A stretch of DNA of 64,000 nucleotides, taken from Mytilisepta virgata (Eukaryota > Mollusca > Bivalvia > Mytilida > Mytilidae). The stretch covers positions 90,789,539-90,853,538 of the forward strand of contig CM051519.1 in NCBI GenBank assembly GCA_028015205.1. The letters run 5' to 3'. The stretch's first letter is position 1. Every line of letters begins with the position of its first letter. Below are positions 12,638 through 25,169 of the stretch, in pieces. The translations under genes were made by a program, and so were the position numbers. The notes beneath the pieces were generated by a model. The model ran no database searches and was not told where the DNA came from. It was given only the letters and a program-made list of their open reading frames with translations.

Positions 12638-14432
12638 CTAGAGGCTCTCAAGAGCCTGTATCGCTCACCTGGATTTAACTTTTCACCTTGAGCAGACCTA
12701 AAAATTTAAGTGTTGCAGTCAATTTGGCTGGTTTTTCTATGGGATTCTATGTTAAACTAATTTCAGCTGTGGCAGTCATCTTGGTTTAGTCCAGGTTAAC
12801 AGATATATTTCTAAAAAGAGAACCATCTAAGGACCATTTCTACTAAGTCTTGTTCCAACTGGCTAAGCGGTTTCAGACAAGAAGATTTTTAAATGAATTT
12901 TCCTATAGGGTCCAATATTTAACAAAGTTCGGTGTGGCAGCCATCTTGGTTGAAAATCCGGGTGATCGGACACATTTCTGAAAGAGGACCTCCTAAGGAC
13001 CAATGCTGCCAAGTCTGGCTCCAATATGTCAAGTGGTTTCAGACAAGAAGATTTTTCAATGAATTTTCCCATAGGGCTCTATGTTAAACTAAGTTCGGGT
13101 GTGGCGGCCATCTTGGTTGACAGTCTTGGTCATCGCACAAACTTCTGAAAGAGGACCATCTAAGGACCCATTGCTACCAAGTCTAATTCTAATTGACTTA
13201 GTGGTTTCAGATGAGAAGATTTGAGTGAATTTCCCATAGGGTCCTATGTTAAACTAAGTTCTGCTGTGGCGACCATCTTGGTTCACAGTCCACGAAATCA
13301 GACACATTTCTGAAAAAGGACCTCCTAAGGACCAATGCCGCCAAGTCCTGCTCCAATATGTCAAGTGGTTTCAGACAAGAAGATTATTCAATGAATTTTC
13401 CTATAGGGACCTATGTTAAACTAAGTTCGGCTGTGGCGGCCATCTTGGTTGACAGTCCGGGTCATCGGACACACCTCTGTAAGAGGACCATCTAAGGAGC
13501 ATTGCTGCAAAATCTGGTTCTAATTGGTCAAGTGGTTTAAGACCAGAAGATTTTTCAATGAATTTTCCCATAGGGCCCTATGTTAAACTAAGTTCGGCTG
13601 TGGCGGCCATCTTGGTTAACAGTCCGGTTCATTGGACATATTTCTGAAAGAGAACCTCCTAAGAACTATTACTGCCAACTTTGGTTCCAACTGGACTTTT
13701 AGTTTCATATAAGAAGATTTTTGAAAGTCAGCCCCCTTTTTTTTCTATTTTTAGTAACAGCAGCCATCTCGGTTGGAAGTCGGTGATGTCAGACATAATT
13801 TTGAAAGGGGGCCACCCAAGGACCATTCCACCAAAGTTTGGTCTCAATTGGCCCAGTGATTTGAGAGGAAAAGATCTTTAAAGGAAAGTTTACGCTGGAT
13901 GCCATCTTTAAAGGGCAAAAACTCCTATAAGGGGTCAATCAATGATTTTGGTCATGTTGACTTATTTGTAGATCTTACTTTGTTGAACATTTTTGCTGTT
14001 TACAATTTGTCTTTATCTATAATAATATTCAAGATAATAACCTAAAACTGCAAAATTTCCTTAAAATTAACAATTCAGGGGCAATAACCCAACAAAGGGT
14101 TGACCGATTCGTCTGAAAATTTCATGACAACTAGATCTTGACCTAATGAACAGTTTTGCTCTAATTGCTTTAGTTTTTGAGATATAAGACAAAAACTGCA
14201 GTTTACCCCAATGTTCTATTTTTAGCCATGTCGGCCATGTTGGTTGGCAGGCGGGGTCATCGGACATATTTTTTAAACTAGATACCCTAATGATGCTTGT
14301 GGCCAAGTTTGGTTCAATTTGGCCCAGTAGTTTCAGAGAAGATTTTTGTAAAAGTTAACGGACGACGGACGACGACGGACGCCAAGTGATGAGAAAAGCT
14401 CACTTGACCCTTCGGGTCAGGTGAGCTAAAAA
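12638..14432. mobile_element. Pearl/HINE-like element, 167-bp core family
   Basis: Same family as 8199..10330: left hairpin CTAGAGGCTCTCAAGAGCC, core units with TGTGGCGGCCATCTTGG, then a common tail, GACGACGGACGCCAAG and the right stem-loop closing with CAGGTGAGCTAAAAA. It is entirely inside copy 1 of the duplication. Confidence 0.78.
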
Positions 14433-16144
14433 TGAAAAAACCTTTATCACGTGTAATTATTTACTTTTGTCAGTTTGTGTAAATCTGACGAGTATGCAGA
14501 GAACGGACATGTGTAATGGTATAAGACAACCAACAAGTAATGTAAAGGAAAACAAACTTATGCAGAGAACGGGCATGTGTAATGGTATGATAACAACCAA
14601 GTAATGTAAATGAAGAAAACAAACTAACATTCTTGTTTTTCGTATACTGCCTTTGTGTATAGGCAGCTACATCCCTGAAGCTGTCTACACGATTGGCAAA
14701 TTTAATTTCTTAATATTTGTTGGAGGAATTTGGTGACTATTTTATTTAAACGAATTTACTTTCCAAAATAAATTTGCTTGTTGACAAGAGTTGTACAACG
14801 ATACTTTTAACAAGATTATGACACCTGGGTAAAGATTGTTTTTCAACCTTTTAAAGAAACAGAAAAGGAGTGCAGTTTGTTGCACAATTGGTAGAGGCTA
14901 TAAGCATTCACAACTAAGGCCACATGCATCAAATTGATTTTAAATTAATTCTTTGGATTTTGCCACTCCTATTTTCAGACTTTCAGATTTTCAGAATTTC
15001 CTTAAAATTAACAATTCAGGGGCAATAACCCAACAAAGGGTTGACCGATTCGTCTGAAAATTTCATGACAGCTAGATCTTGACCTGACGAACATTTTTAC
15101 CCCATGTCAGTTTTGCTCTATTTGCTTTAGTTTTTTTGAGATATAAGACAAAAACTGCAGTTTACCCATATGTTCTATTTTTAGCCATGTCGGCCATGTT
15201 GGTTGGCAGGGGGGTCATCGGACACATTTTTAAACTAGATACCTTAATGATGATTGTGGCCAAGTTTGGTTACATTTGGTCTAGTAGTTTCAGGGGAAAA
15301 GATTTTTGTAAAAGTTCACAGACGACGAGGACGGACGCCAAGTGATGAGAAAAGCTCACTCGACCTTTCAGGTCAGGTGAGCTAAAAATGAATATTTACG
15401 GCCACAGGAGTTGAATTTCGAAAATTGTGAATTTTATTTTTCTATTTGTGCATTTTATTATTTAGAATGGCAGTAAGTAAGTTTTCATATTTGTCGCGTA
15501 CCAAAATTAAAACAGCTCTCTTCTTTAATTATAAAAACAAACATTAATAAATATGAAAAAATATATTTCTGTTATGAACTACTTAATTGATTCCAGGAGT
15601 CGTGTGGATTCCGACAACAGTGTCTGTTCAGTTATAATTTTCCCAGTTATACATATTTTATCGCATTTTCTCCTACAAAGAGAGGATCTCAAATAGAGTT
15701 CTAAAGGTATTCGGCTATTCAGAAATTTTAACACTATATCATGCAATAATGATAATGTAAAAGAAAATGGAGAAAGTGTATATACAATAAGGTTATTACA
15801 CCGACAAAAGTACTGTCAGTGATTGATTTCAATTTGGGAACAGGTTATATATAACTTTATATTCACTTTAAACACATAAGGGCCAAGCAATTATACAGAC
15901 AAACAAATATACAAAACATAAACACGATCGTGGTAATACCAAACAGTCTGGAAATATTAGTGATGGTTAATGAACCTTTGACCGACACGGACATCATTTT
16001 CGCAATTTTAATGACTTCCTTATAAAGTCACAAATCTCAGACAAAAGTTCTTTTGAAGGGCAAATAATAATTTTTTTTTTATTTAATTAATGATTGATCT
16101 GTAGAGAAATTTGAAATGATTTATGAACTATCACAAAACAACTG

Positions 16145-16536
16145 TTTCCGTACGGTTAAATTCAATTTGCAACGTAGAAAAAGTGCTGTTCATCAGCCAC
16201 CTCTAGGGAATTTTTACACAATCTATTCTCTCTTTGAATATTTTTATATCTATGATCACTCACCCTGAATTTTGTAATAAGCTGTCTCTGTGAAATTCCG
16301 TACAGTTTAATTCAAGTTGCAACGTAGAAAAAAGTGCTCTTCATCAGCCACCTCTAGGGAATTTTTACACAATCTATTCTCTCTTTGAATATTTTTATAT
16401 CTATGATCACTCACCCTGGATTTTGTAATAAGCTGTCTCTATGAAATTCCGTACAGTTAAATTCGAGTTGCAACGTAGAGAAAAGTGTTGTTCATCAGCC
16501 ACCTCTAGGGAATTTTTACGCAATTTATTCTCTCTT
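16145..16536. repeat. 150-bp tandem repeat, second copy
   Basis: Duplicate of 11087..11478 in the second 5-kb copy. Confidence 0.85.
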
Positions 16537-16657
16537 TTTTTCTTTATAAATTTCTTCTAAAGTTTTCGTGAATTTATTCTTCAAGCTGTGTTTAAAATTA
16601 TAAAAATGTTTTGTCAAAAGATACAAAATCAAAATGTTTCTTCTTAAAAAATGTATG

Positions 16658-17478
16658 AAGCAACACTGTACAATCCAGAAATACCCTGTTAATCTCTCTA
16701 AAACGTTTTACAGGGCTGAAAAGCTTCTTTGAGAAGAGGGTTAATGTCTTCTGTATTCAGCCTACAAATATATTTTAAAACTTGCTTTTTGATAAATAAT
16801 ATGATCCCTTTCTAGCAATATTACATGCTGTTCTTTTCAAACCAAGAACTGATTTACAATATCTAATATGAACTTTTTATAACATGAATTTTTCTGTAGA
16901 GAAAGAGAATCACAATTAGAACCATGTTTTTCAGCACGATTAACTGACTTCAAAATAGAAAAATAACCATCCATGAACCAAAGTTCACTGTTGTATAACA
17001 ATATAGGTGTTATAAGTATATAAAATAATTTACATGAAAAAAATTAACTAGTATGAGTTGAAAATTGGAAAATCGTCAATTTACTACCAAAGCGCTTTTC
17101 AACCCTTTTTGTTAATGCCTGCATAGCTGTTAAAATTTCCTCTATAAGTTATAAAATTCCCTAAAAAGTTGTATTCTTAAGTTTCATTCAAAGGAAGGTT
17201 GTATAAAATAAAGTGTGGGGGTTGAATAAAAATATCTTGAAAAGCCATTATATTAGCTTTTTTAACAGTATTTTTCAAGATTGTATTAAGCATTTTGGAG
17301 ACCTGTGTGTGTTCCGGAGAATACAACTAAATCATCAGCAAAACTTAAACTAGCGATTTTCGAGTCTACGAGTTCTAAAGGACCACAGGTCTGGTCAAAT
17401 ATTTGATGTAAATAATTTATAAAGTATTTAAAAATAGTGGGACTCGAGCTATCCCCTTGTTTAACTCTCATTTCGAGT
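16658..17478 (-). mobile_element. LINE reverse transcriptase remnant, second copy
   Basis: Identical in translation to the remnant at 11600..12420; lies in the second copy of the 5-kb duplication. Confidence 0.72.
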
Positions 17479-17695
17479 TCAAAACATCTGGATATGTGAT
17501 TATCAAACTTAATTCAGATACTAATCGCCTTTTTTGTGGCTTAAAAAATGAAAAAAAACCTTTCACCGTGATTATCAAATTTAATTGCAGATACTATATA
17601 ACCCACTTTGAGGCAGTTTACGCTTCATAAACGGCGAGGCAGTTTAAGCGTAATCTGACTAAAGTAAATGGTTCCAAGATTGATAGCAATGAAAA

Positions 17696-19490
17696 CTAGA
17701 GGCTCTCAAGAGCCTGTATCGCTCACCTGGATTTAACTTTTCACCTTGAGCAGACCTAAAAATTTAAGTGTTGCAGTCAATTTGGCTGGTTTTTCTATGG
17801 GATTCTATGTTAAACTAATTTCAGCTGTGGCAGTCATCTTGGTTTAGTCCAGGTTAACAGATATATTTCTAAAAAGAGAACCATCTAAGGACCATTTCTA
17901 CTAAGTCTTGTTCCAACTGGCTAAGCGGTTTCAGACAAGAAGATTTTTAAATGAATTTTCCTATAGGGTCCAATATTTAACAAAGTTCGGTGTGGCAGCC
18001 ATCTTGGTTGAAAATCCGGGTGATCGGACACATTTCTGAAAGAGGACCTCCTAAGGACCAATGCTGCCAAGTCTGGCTCCAATATGTCAAGTGGTTTCAG
18101 ACAAGAAGATTTTTCAATGAATTTTCCCATAGGGCTCTATGTTAAACTAAGTTCGGGTGTGGCGGCCATCTTGGTTGACAGTCTTGGTCATCGCACAAAC
18201 TTCTGAAAGAGGACCATCTAAGGACCCATTGCTACCAAGTCTAATTCTAATTGACTTAGTGGTTTCAGATGAGAAGATTTGAGTGAATTTCCCATAGGGT
18301 CCTATGTTAAACTAAGTTCTGCTGTGGCGACCATCTTGGTTCACAGTCCACGAAATCAGACACATTTCTGAAAAAGGACCTCCTAAGGACCAATGCCGCC
18401 AAGTCCTGCTCCAATATGTCAAGTGGTTTCAGACAAGAAGATTATTCAATGAATTTTCCTATAGGGACCTATGTTAAACTAAGTTCGGCTGTGGCGGCCA
18501 TCTTGGTTGACAGTCCGGGTCATCGGACACACCTCTGTAAGAGGACCATCTAAGGAGCATTGCTGCAAAATCTGGTTCTAATTGGTCAAGTGGTTTAAGA
18601 CCAGAAGATTTTTCAATGAATTTTCCCATAGGGCCCTATGTTAAACTAAGTTCGGCTGTGGCGGCCATCTTGGTTAACAGTCCGGTTCATTGGACATATT
18701 TCTGAAAGAGAACCTCCTAAGAACTATTACTGCCAACTTTGGTTCCAACTGGACTTTTAGTTTCATATAAGAAGATTTTTGAAAGTCAGCCCCCTTTTTT
18801 TTCTATTTTTAGTAACAGCAGCCATCTCGGTTGGAAGTCGGTGATGTCAGACATAATTTTGAAAGGGGGCCACCCAAGGACCATTCCACCAAAGTTTGGT
18901 CTCAATTGGCCCAGTGATTTGAGAGGAAAAGATCTTTAAAGGAAAGTTTACGCTGGATGCCATCTTTAAAGGGCAAAAACTCCTATAAGGGGTCAATCAA
19001 TGATTTTGGTCATGTTGACTTATTTGTAGATCTTACTTTGTTGAACATTTTTGCTGTTTACAATTTGTCTTTATCTATAATAATATTCAAGATAATAACC
19101 TAAAACTGCAAAATTTCCTTAAAATTAACAATTCAGGGGCAATAACCCAACAAAGGGTTGACCGATTCGTCTGAAAATTTCATGACAACTAGATCTTGAC
19201 CTAATGAACAGTTTTGCTCTAATTGCTTTAGTTTTTGAGATATAAGACAAAAACTGCAGTTTACCCCAATGTTCTATTTTTAGCCATGTCGGCCATGTTG
19301 GTTGGCAGGCGGGGTCATCGGACATATTTTTTAAACTAGATACCCTAATGATGCTTGTGGCCAAGTTTGGTTCAATTTGGCCCAGTAGTTTCAGAGAAGA
19401 TTTTTGTAAAAGTTAACGGACGACGGACGACGACGGACGCCAAGTGATGAGAAAAGCTCACTTGACCCTTCGGGTCAGGTGAGCTAAAAA
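17696..19490. mobile_element. Pearl/HINE-like element, 167-bp core family, duplicate
   Basis: Copy of 12638..14432 carried in the second 5-kb block. Confidence 0.78.
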
Positions 19491-20131
19491 TGAAAAAACC
19501 TTTATCACGTGTAATTATTTACTTTTGTCAGTTTGTGTAAATCTGACGAGTATGCAGAGAACGGACATGTGTAATGGTATAAGACAACCAACAAGTAATG
19601 TAAAGGAAAACAAACTTATGCAGAGAACGGGCATGTGTAATGGTATGATAACAACCAAGTAATGTAAATGAAGAAAACAAACTAACATTCTTGTTTTTCG
19701 TATACTGCCTTTGTGTATAGGCAGCTACATCCCTGAAGCTGTCTACACGATTGGCAAATTTAATTTCTTAATATTTGTTGGAGGAATTTGGTGACTATTT
19801 TATTTAAACGAATTTACTTTCCAAAATAAATTTGCTTGTTGACAAGAGTTGTACAACGATACTTTTAACAAGATTATGACACCTGGGTAAAGATTGTTTT
19901 TCAACCTTTTAAAGAAACAGAAAAGGAGTGCAGTTTGTTGCACAATTGGTAGAGGCTATAAGCATTCACAACTAAGGCCACATGCATCAAATTGATTTTA
20001 AATTAATTCTTTGGATTTTGCCACTCCTATTTTCAGACTTCGTAAATTTTAAGGATTTTTTTCCCGCTTCATTTTGCGAAAATGATGAAAATTCGCCCCA
20101 AATTCTTCATTTTTCATGACATTTAAAATAA

Positions 20132-21405
20132 CTAGAGGCTCTCAAGAGCCTGTGTCGCTCATCTGTATCTACTTTCGTTTTTGAAATCATGTTTAATAAG
20201 GTTAAAATCATAATGAAAAGCATTAATACGACTGCAGAGGTCCAACCCTGAACAGTTGCGGCAAAAATGGACACAATATTCACGCTTGATACAGGTCTGA
20301 ATTTGGATTGTAATTAAATATTTGACACATAATAGGTTTCTGACTCAGAATAACAGTAGTCAAAGAACTTAGAATTAGTCATTTGATTTGAATTTATATT
20401 CAATTTTTTGCTTTTTGTGCAATACAATATGCTGTTGCGAATTGAACCCCTCCCCCCAAAAAATAATAAAATTTTACCCCTTTTTTTGCTTTTGTGCAAT
20501 ACACTATGCTGTTGCATATTGACCCCCCCCAAAAAAAATATAAAAAATTAAAAAAATTCTTTTAACCCCCCCCCCCCCCCCTTTTTTGCAAAAAAAAAAA
20601 AAAAATATTTGAAGAAATTTTCTTTTTAATTTCTGAAATCCGAAATGAGAAAAAATTGTCCCCCCCGCACCCACAATTTCTTTTACACTCCCCTTTCCCT
20701 TTTTCAAAAAAAAAAGTTTCCCTCAAGATATGGTCATAATCCCTATTCAAATTTCTCATGGAGTTTGCAAACATAATTACCCATTTAAATACATCATAAA
20801 AGTCTTAAAATAGAAAATGACATATGGCTAAAATTAATATTAATTAACTTCTAAAAATAAATTGACAGCTATAAATCACCCCAAGACAATCTACATGTTT
20901 TTATACATAATTTACAAGCATTGTAAGGGAGGTAATCGAATCATACACAACATTTTACTTTAAATGTGTTTGGATTACCTCCCTTACACCAAGATAATAA
21001 CCAAAAACTGCAAAATTTACTAAAATTTACCAATTCAGGGACAGCAACCCAACAACGGGTTGTCTGATTCGTCTGAAATTTTCAGGGCACATAGATCTTA
21101 ACCTGATGAACATTTTTATCCCTGTCAAATTTACTCTAAATACTTTAATTTCAGAGATACAAGCCAAAAACTGCATTTAACCCCTATGTTCTATTTTTAG
21201 CCATGGCGGCCATGTTGATTGGCAGGCGGGGTGGTCGGACACATTTTTTTAAACTAGATACCCCAATGATGATTGTGGCCAAGTTTGGTTACATTTGGCC
21301 CAGCAGTTCCAGAGGAGAAGATTTTTGTAAAAGTTAAGACGACGACGACGGACGCCAAGTGATGAGAAAAGCTCACTTGACCTTTCAGGTCAGGTGAGCT
21401 AAAAA
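20132..21405. mobile_element. Chimeric pearl-like element with poly-C and inverted-repeat body
   Basis: It has the same ends as the 167-bp-core family (CTAGAGGCTCTCAAGAGCC left; GACGGACGCCAAGTGATG and CAGGTGAGCT right) but a different body. The body has a CGACTGCAGAGGTCCAAC block, three C-rich runs facing A-runs (about 20440..20710) and an inverted pair GTAAGGGAGGTAATC / ATTACCTCCCTTAC (20924..20991). Related bodies lie at 47551..48562 and 61524..62759. Confidence 0.7.
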
Positions 21406-22365
21406 GTGGTCACCCGCTCCTAAAATTGTGTAAAAGATTAGGATTTTTTTTCCATTTTTTGCAATATTTGGTTAAAAAACCGTGCCGCATGTAAATTTGA
21501 TCGTCGCCTGAAATAAAATTAAATTAAAATTTCACTCGTTCGGACCTATTTTTGCCATGAAAAAATCAACTTTTTTAATGCCTTACTGTCCACTAAATGT
21601 TTTGTCTGTCCTGGAAACTATTATAATATTGAATGGGAGTTCAAGGTCAACCATAGGTGTGTCAACTTAGTTTTTCCCTTTGTGAGGTTAAATTTTGAAG
21701 TCCTTGGGTTTTTTAAAGGAAAGTTTACACCCAAAGACGACGACAGATGCCAATAGCTCACATGCCCCTTTGTGTCAACTGGAAAGAATGCTCTATTAGG
21801 CCAAATAAAGAAATATGTGTGGTTTTGGTTACACTATTTTCTTTTTTACACCAACCCTAAATTTTATTACATTTCTAAATAAGCACTGTTAAAGTTAGCA
21901 TGTTAGCATTGACCATATATTATGAAAATTTCATATATTTAAAATAATTCTCATTATGATTTCCAGTCTTAAATAATACAAATGTGTAGATGGGAATTGT
22001 ATGTGCAAGAGGACAGAGCATCTGCGTCTTCAGACACACAATCTCTAGTTCATCTGGATTCAGGATATAACCAGAATCACTTATTTTTTGAATTGCCTTA
22101 GTAGTAAACTTCTATATTTAATAATTCTGTAGTGGTGAAGTCTTACAGGTCTTAACAGAATTAAAGTCCTGTAATTTCTGCCAGTAATCTTGTTCAACTA
22201 AAAACAATTTATATTTGTCAGAGTGCATTTTAATCCACAATACATGTATAACCATATAATTATGCAATAAACACAGCAAATGTTCTGTTTAAAAACAGAA
22301 TATAGTGTCGTGTATATAATATGCAACAGCTTTTTTAAAATTTCATGCCATAAAAATTAGAACAC

Positions 22366-22491
22366 TTCTAAATTACCTAGTTATAACTTGAACTAGCACA
22401 GCACGGACTGTGAACCTTTATCACAAATTTCTAAATTACCTAGTTATAACTTGAACTAGCACAGCACGGACTGTGAACCTTTATCACAAAT
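22366..22491. repeat. Perfect 63-bp tandem duplication
   Basis: TTCTAAATTACCTAG starts at 22366 and again at 22429; both copies run to TTTATCACAAAT without a difference. Confidence 0.95.
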
Positions 22492-22772
22492 ACTTTTTTA
22501 AACTCCCAATATGTTCTTGTAATAGCACATTTTCAGACTGCAATTTTTGTTATAACTTATGGTTTTGTGCTAGTCCATTAACTATTCAACTGTTAATGTA
22601 CAGACCTATGGTAGTACTTCAATATTTTCATTATTCTGAACTTTTTTTAACAAATATTTCCTCAATACTGAAACCATCTATAATTAATTATTACTACATA
22701 AAAGACTTAGTGGTAAATTCCTGCTAAATTAAATGCATACATATATTCAATTTCCATATTATAGCTTTGATT

Positions 22773-22917
22773 TGTTTGTTTGTTTAGTTAAGGTTTAATG
22801 CCGTTTTCAGCACATTTGGCTATTTCGCGGCGGCCAGTTTTTATTGGTAGAGGTAGCCGGAGTACCCGGAGAGAACCACCAACCTTCAGTAGGAAAATTG
22901 GCAATCCATGTCAATTA
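22773..22917 (-). mobile_element. SINE-like repeat, truncated
   Basis: On the plus strand it begins GTTTGTTTAGTTAAGG, then GCCGTTTTCAGCACATTTGG, CGGAGTACCCGGAGAGAACC and GGAAAATTGGCAATCC. It shares this order with 43867..44060 and 55035..56080. In those copies the far end reads, on the minus strand, GAGTTCGAATCTCACCTG, a tRNA B-box-like sequence, which is missing here. It is probably a tRNA-derived SINE in minus orientation. Confidence 0.55.
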
Positions 22918-24014
22918 ATATAGCTTTGAAAGTAGATGCTTAGACAAAACTGTTTTACAAGAATATATGTAGATAATGTGCAATGCAAACATGTATTCTA
23001 TGATAGGTATGTGACACTACAAGAAGTTGATACAACCGCAACGTTTTTTTTGGCACATTTTACCCCCTTTATCTCTAGAACTGTAAAAGATAGTAAAAAT
23101 GTTTGCCATACTACTGAAAGTATTCATCAAGGTGAATTAATAGAAAAAATCCCCATAAAAATTGGATGAAAATTTTTTAAAAATTACACATCAAGGAACA
23201 TTGCTTTTTTGGCACTTTTAACCCCTTACATCTCAAAAGCCATAAAAGATAGAAGAAATCTGTGGACATACTACTGGATGAAAAATTAAAATTTTAGGTG
23301 TCCTGCAAAATGGCTAATTTTGGCCCCTTTAATTTATTTAATCTCTGCAACGACAAAAGTAACACAAAATGATTGAGTAACTGTTATTGTATTTCTTATG
23401 AATAAGTGTTTAAAAGTGTATTGAAGAAAGACCTTTTTGGAAGCAATAAGGAAAAAACTATATATGAGCTTAATTTTATTATTCAAAAAGAGCTTTGTGG
23501 AAATAATAATAATAATAATGTATAAACTATATAAGAGCTCAATTTTATTATTGGAAACAGTATTTGTGTTTGACCCAGATCCTGTCCTTCCAAACATATG
23601 ATAGCTATTAATATTATTTTTTCCTAGGTTGTCTATATTTTCAATCATACATGTATTGTATATTGTAAAGTTAACTGTCACTTCATGCCTCTTGTGGGCT
23701 CTTTATTTAAAATAAACCATTCTTATTCTTACTCTTAACCAAAAATCATAAAAATTGGATAAAAATTTGAAGTTTTCAACCTGTATTTCTTGAGGGGGAC
23801 CATTGTGGTAAGATATCATCAGGATACATTCAATAGAACAAAAGTAAATGAGCGGAAACCTAACTGACTACTGACACCAACATTCTCATACCATAATACG
23901 ACCACAAATATTTGCAGTTGTATAAAAATCATGATCAATCAACCATGAAATTGACAGCATCCCTTTGGTGTTGTTTTTGAAAAGATATAATGAAACTTCA
24001 TGATGATATTATTA

Positions 24015-24152
24015 GTTACACAGTGTGCAATTGTCCTAATACGGGAATTTATCGGGTCAATAAAATTCATATCGGGTGAGGCGAACCCGAACCCGATATG
24101 AATTTTATTGACCCGATAAATTCCGTATTAGGACAATTGCACACTGTGTAAC
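24015..24152. repeat. Foldback element
   Basis: A nearly perfect hairpin: left arm GTTACACAGTGTGCAATTG... and right arm ...CAATTGCACACTGTGTAAC, about 60 bp per arm, with loop GGGTGAGGCGAACCCGAACCC. Confidence 0.9.
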
Positions 24153-24172
24153 GAATTTATCCTGATTTAGAG

Positions 24173-24316
24173 TGCAATTTTTTATTAAGTCAATTCGAAT
24201 TATCTCCCTTATACCATTGACTTAATAAACAAAGGGAAGCAACTCGAAAAAAAATTTTTTTTATTAAGTCAATGGTATAAGGGAGATAATTCGAATTGAC
24301 TTAATAAAAAATTGCA
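24173..24316. repeat. Foldback element nested in another inverted pair
   Basis: Arms TGCAATTTTTTATTAAGTC... and ...GACTTAATAAAAAATTGCA pair over about 55 bp around an A/T-rich centre. It lies between a second inverted pair, TCCTGATTTAGAG (from 24161) and CTCTAAATCAGGA (about 24360..24372). Confidence 0.88.
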
Positions 24317-25027
24317 ATTTATTAGGACAATATCAGCCAATCAAATTGCGAGAAATTACTCTAAATCAGGATAAGAGATCTTCTATCCATTAAACTACCT
24401 TAACCCTAACCAAAGCAAGTCAGAAGGACACTGACTGAAACCCCCTTATTGCAGGGGAGAATAAATAAAAAAGATTAAAACACAAACTTTTGCACTGTAT
24501 TAACATGAATAACAGCAAATTTCAACCATAAATGGAATGATACTTTTTTTTTTTTAAATTAGAACTACCATTTCTTTAAGCAAAAAATATATAGGGTTTT
24601 TTGTCTTCTTAATTTTTTTTTCCATCACCAAAGCATGTGGATGTTATGATCCAATGATTTCCTTAAAGGAAGCTTTCTATTGTACCAGACAATGAAATTT
24701 TCACAAATATAAATCTAATGACATGAAATTGATGAGCAGATACTAAATTTCTACCAGTCATAAACATTCAAATGATAAAAATTCAACATTATATAAACTA
24801 ATTAATTGTATAAAAGTTCATAAATAAATGATCCTTATAAATGATACTCAAAAATTATTTCTATTTGCTACCTGAACTCACAGGTTTATTATCTCTGATT
24901 CATCAATTTTTAAAAGTCTCTGAGTATAGAACACCAAATTATTGTACTAGCATAACAATTTTTCACATGTTTTACAATAATGATCACAAAATAGTTTGAC
25001 TGTACAAAGCCTATTTGTCATTTATTA

Positions 25028-25169
25028 TCACTGCTGTGGTAGATTGAACTTTATATAAGGAACTTCTACGTCCTCTCCGTCTTTATCATAACAACAGATT
25101 TCTAAGACTAGAGCTCCGACATAGCTTGGAATTTTCTTCTTTGACACTCTTTTAACAACCTCTGTTAGT
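25028..25169 (-). CDS. UBA1: UBA1 exon 24 (terminal)
   Basis: Codes the last 47 residues ([35 protein letters not shown]) and stop TGA at 25030..25028. An AATAAA overlaps the bases just after the stop (25026..25021), and another lies at 24900..24895. The second is the better-placed polyadenylation candidate, but neither is proven. Confidence 0.93.

Larger units (their letters stand above)
9937..14982. repeat. 5046-bp tandem duplication, copy 1
   Basis: Copy 1 of a direct duplication with constant offset 5058 to 14995..20040. Edges were read directly: the match begins at AATTTCC (9937 against 14995) and ends at CAGACTT (14982 against 20040). Between the copies is a 12-bp filler, TCAGATTTTCAG. 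Only one base difference was noticed (A at 11682, G at 16740). It carries the tail of one pearl-like element, 150-bp repeats, a reverse transcriptase remnant and a whole second pearl-like element. Confidence 0.95.
14995..20040. repeat. 5046-bp tandem duplication, copy 2
   Basis: Near-perfect second copy of 9937..14982. It could be a very recent genomic duplication or two haplotypes placed in series by the assembler; the sequence alone cannot decide. Confidence 0.95.
21406..24014. other. Intergenic stretch without a recognised gene
   Basis: Contains a right-end remnant of a pearl-like element (about 21640..21790, with GACGACGACAGATGCC then AATAGCTCAC), a perfect 63-bp tandem duplication (22366..22491), a SINE-like copy (22773..22917) and a diverged pair of roughly 165-bp units sharing TTTTTTGGCAC-TTT-ACCCC (about 23041 and 23205). 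No exon was recognised. Confidence 0.5.

Noticed and set aside
14995..20040. Second copy of the block as an independent gene-bearing region
   Set aside because: It is an almost exact duplicate of 9937..14982 and contains only element remnants.
20504..20774. Minus-strand frames rich in Phe, Lys and Gly
   Set aside because: Produced by the poly-C and poly-A tracts of the poly-C element; low complexity, not proteins.
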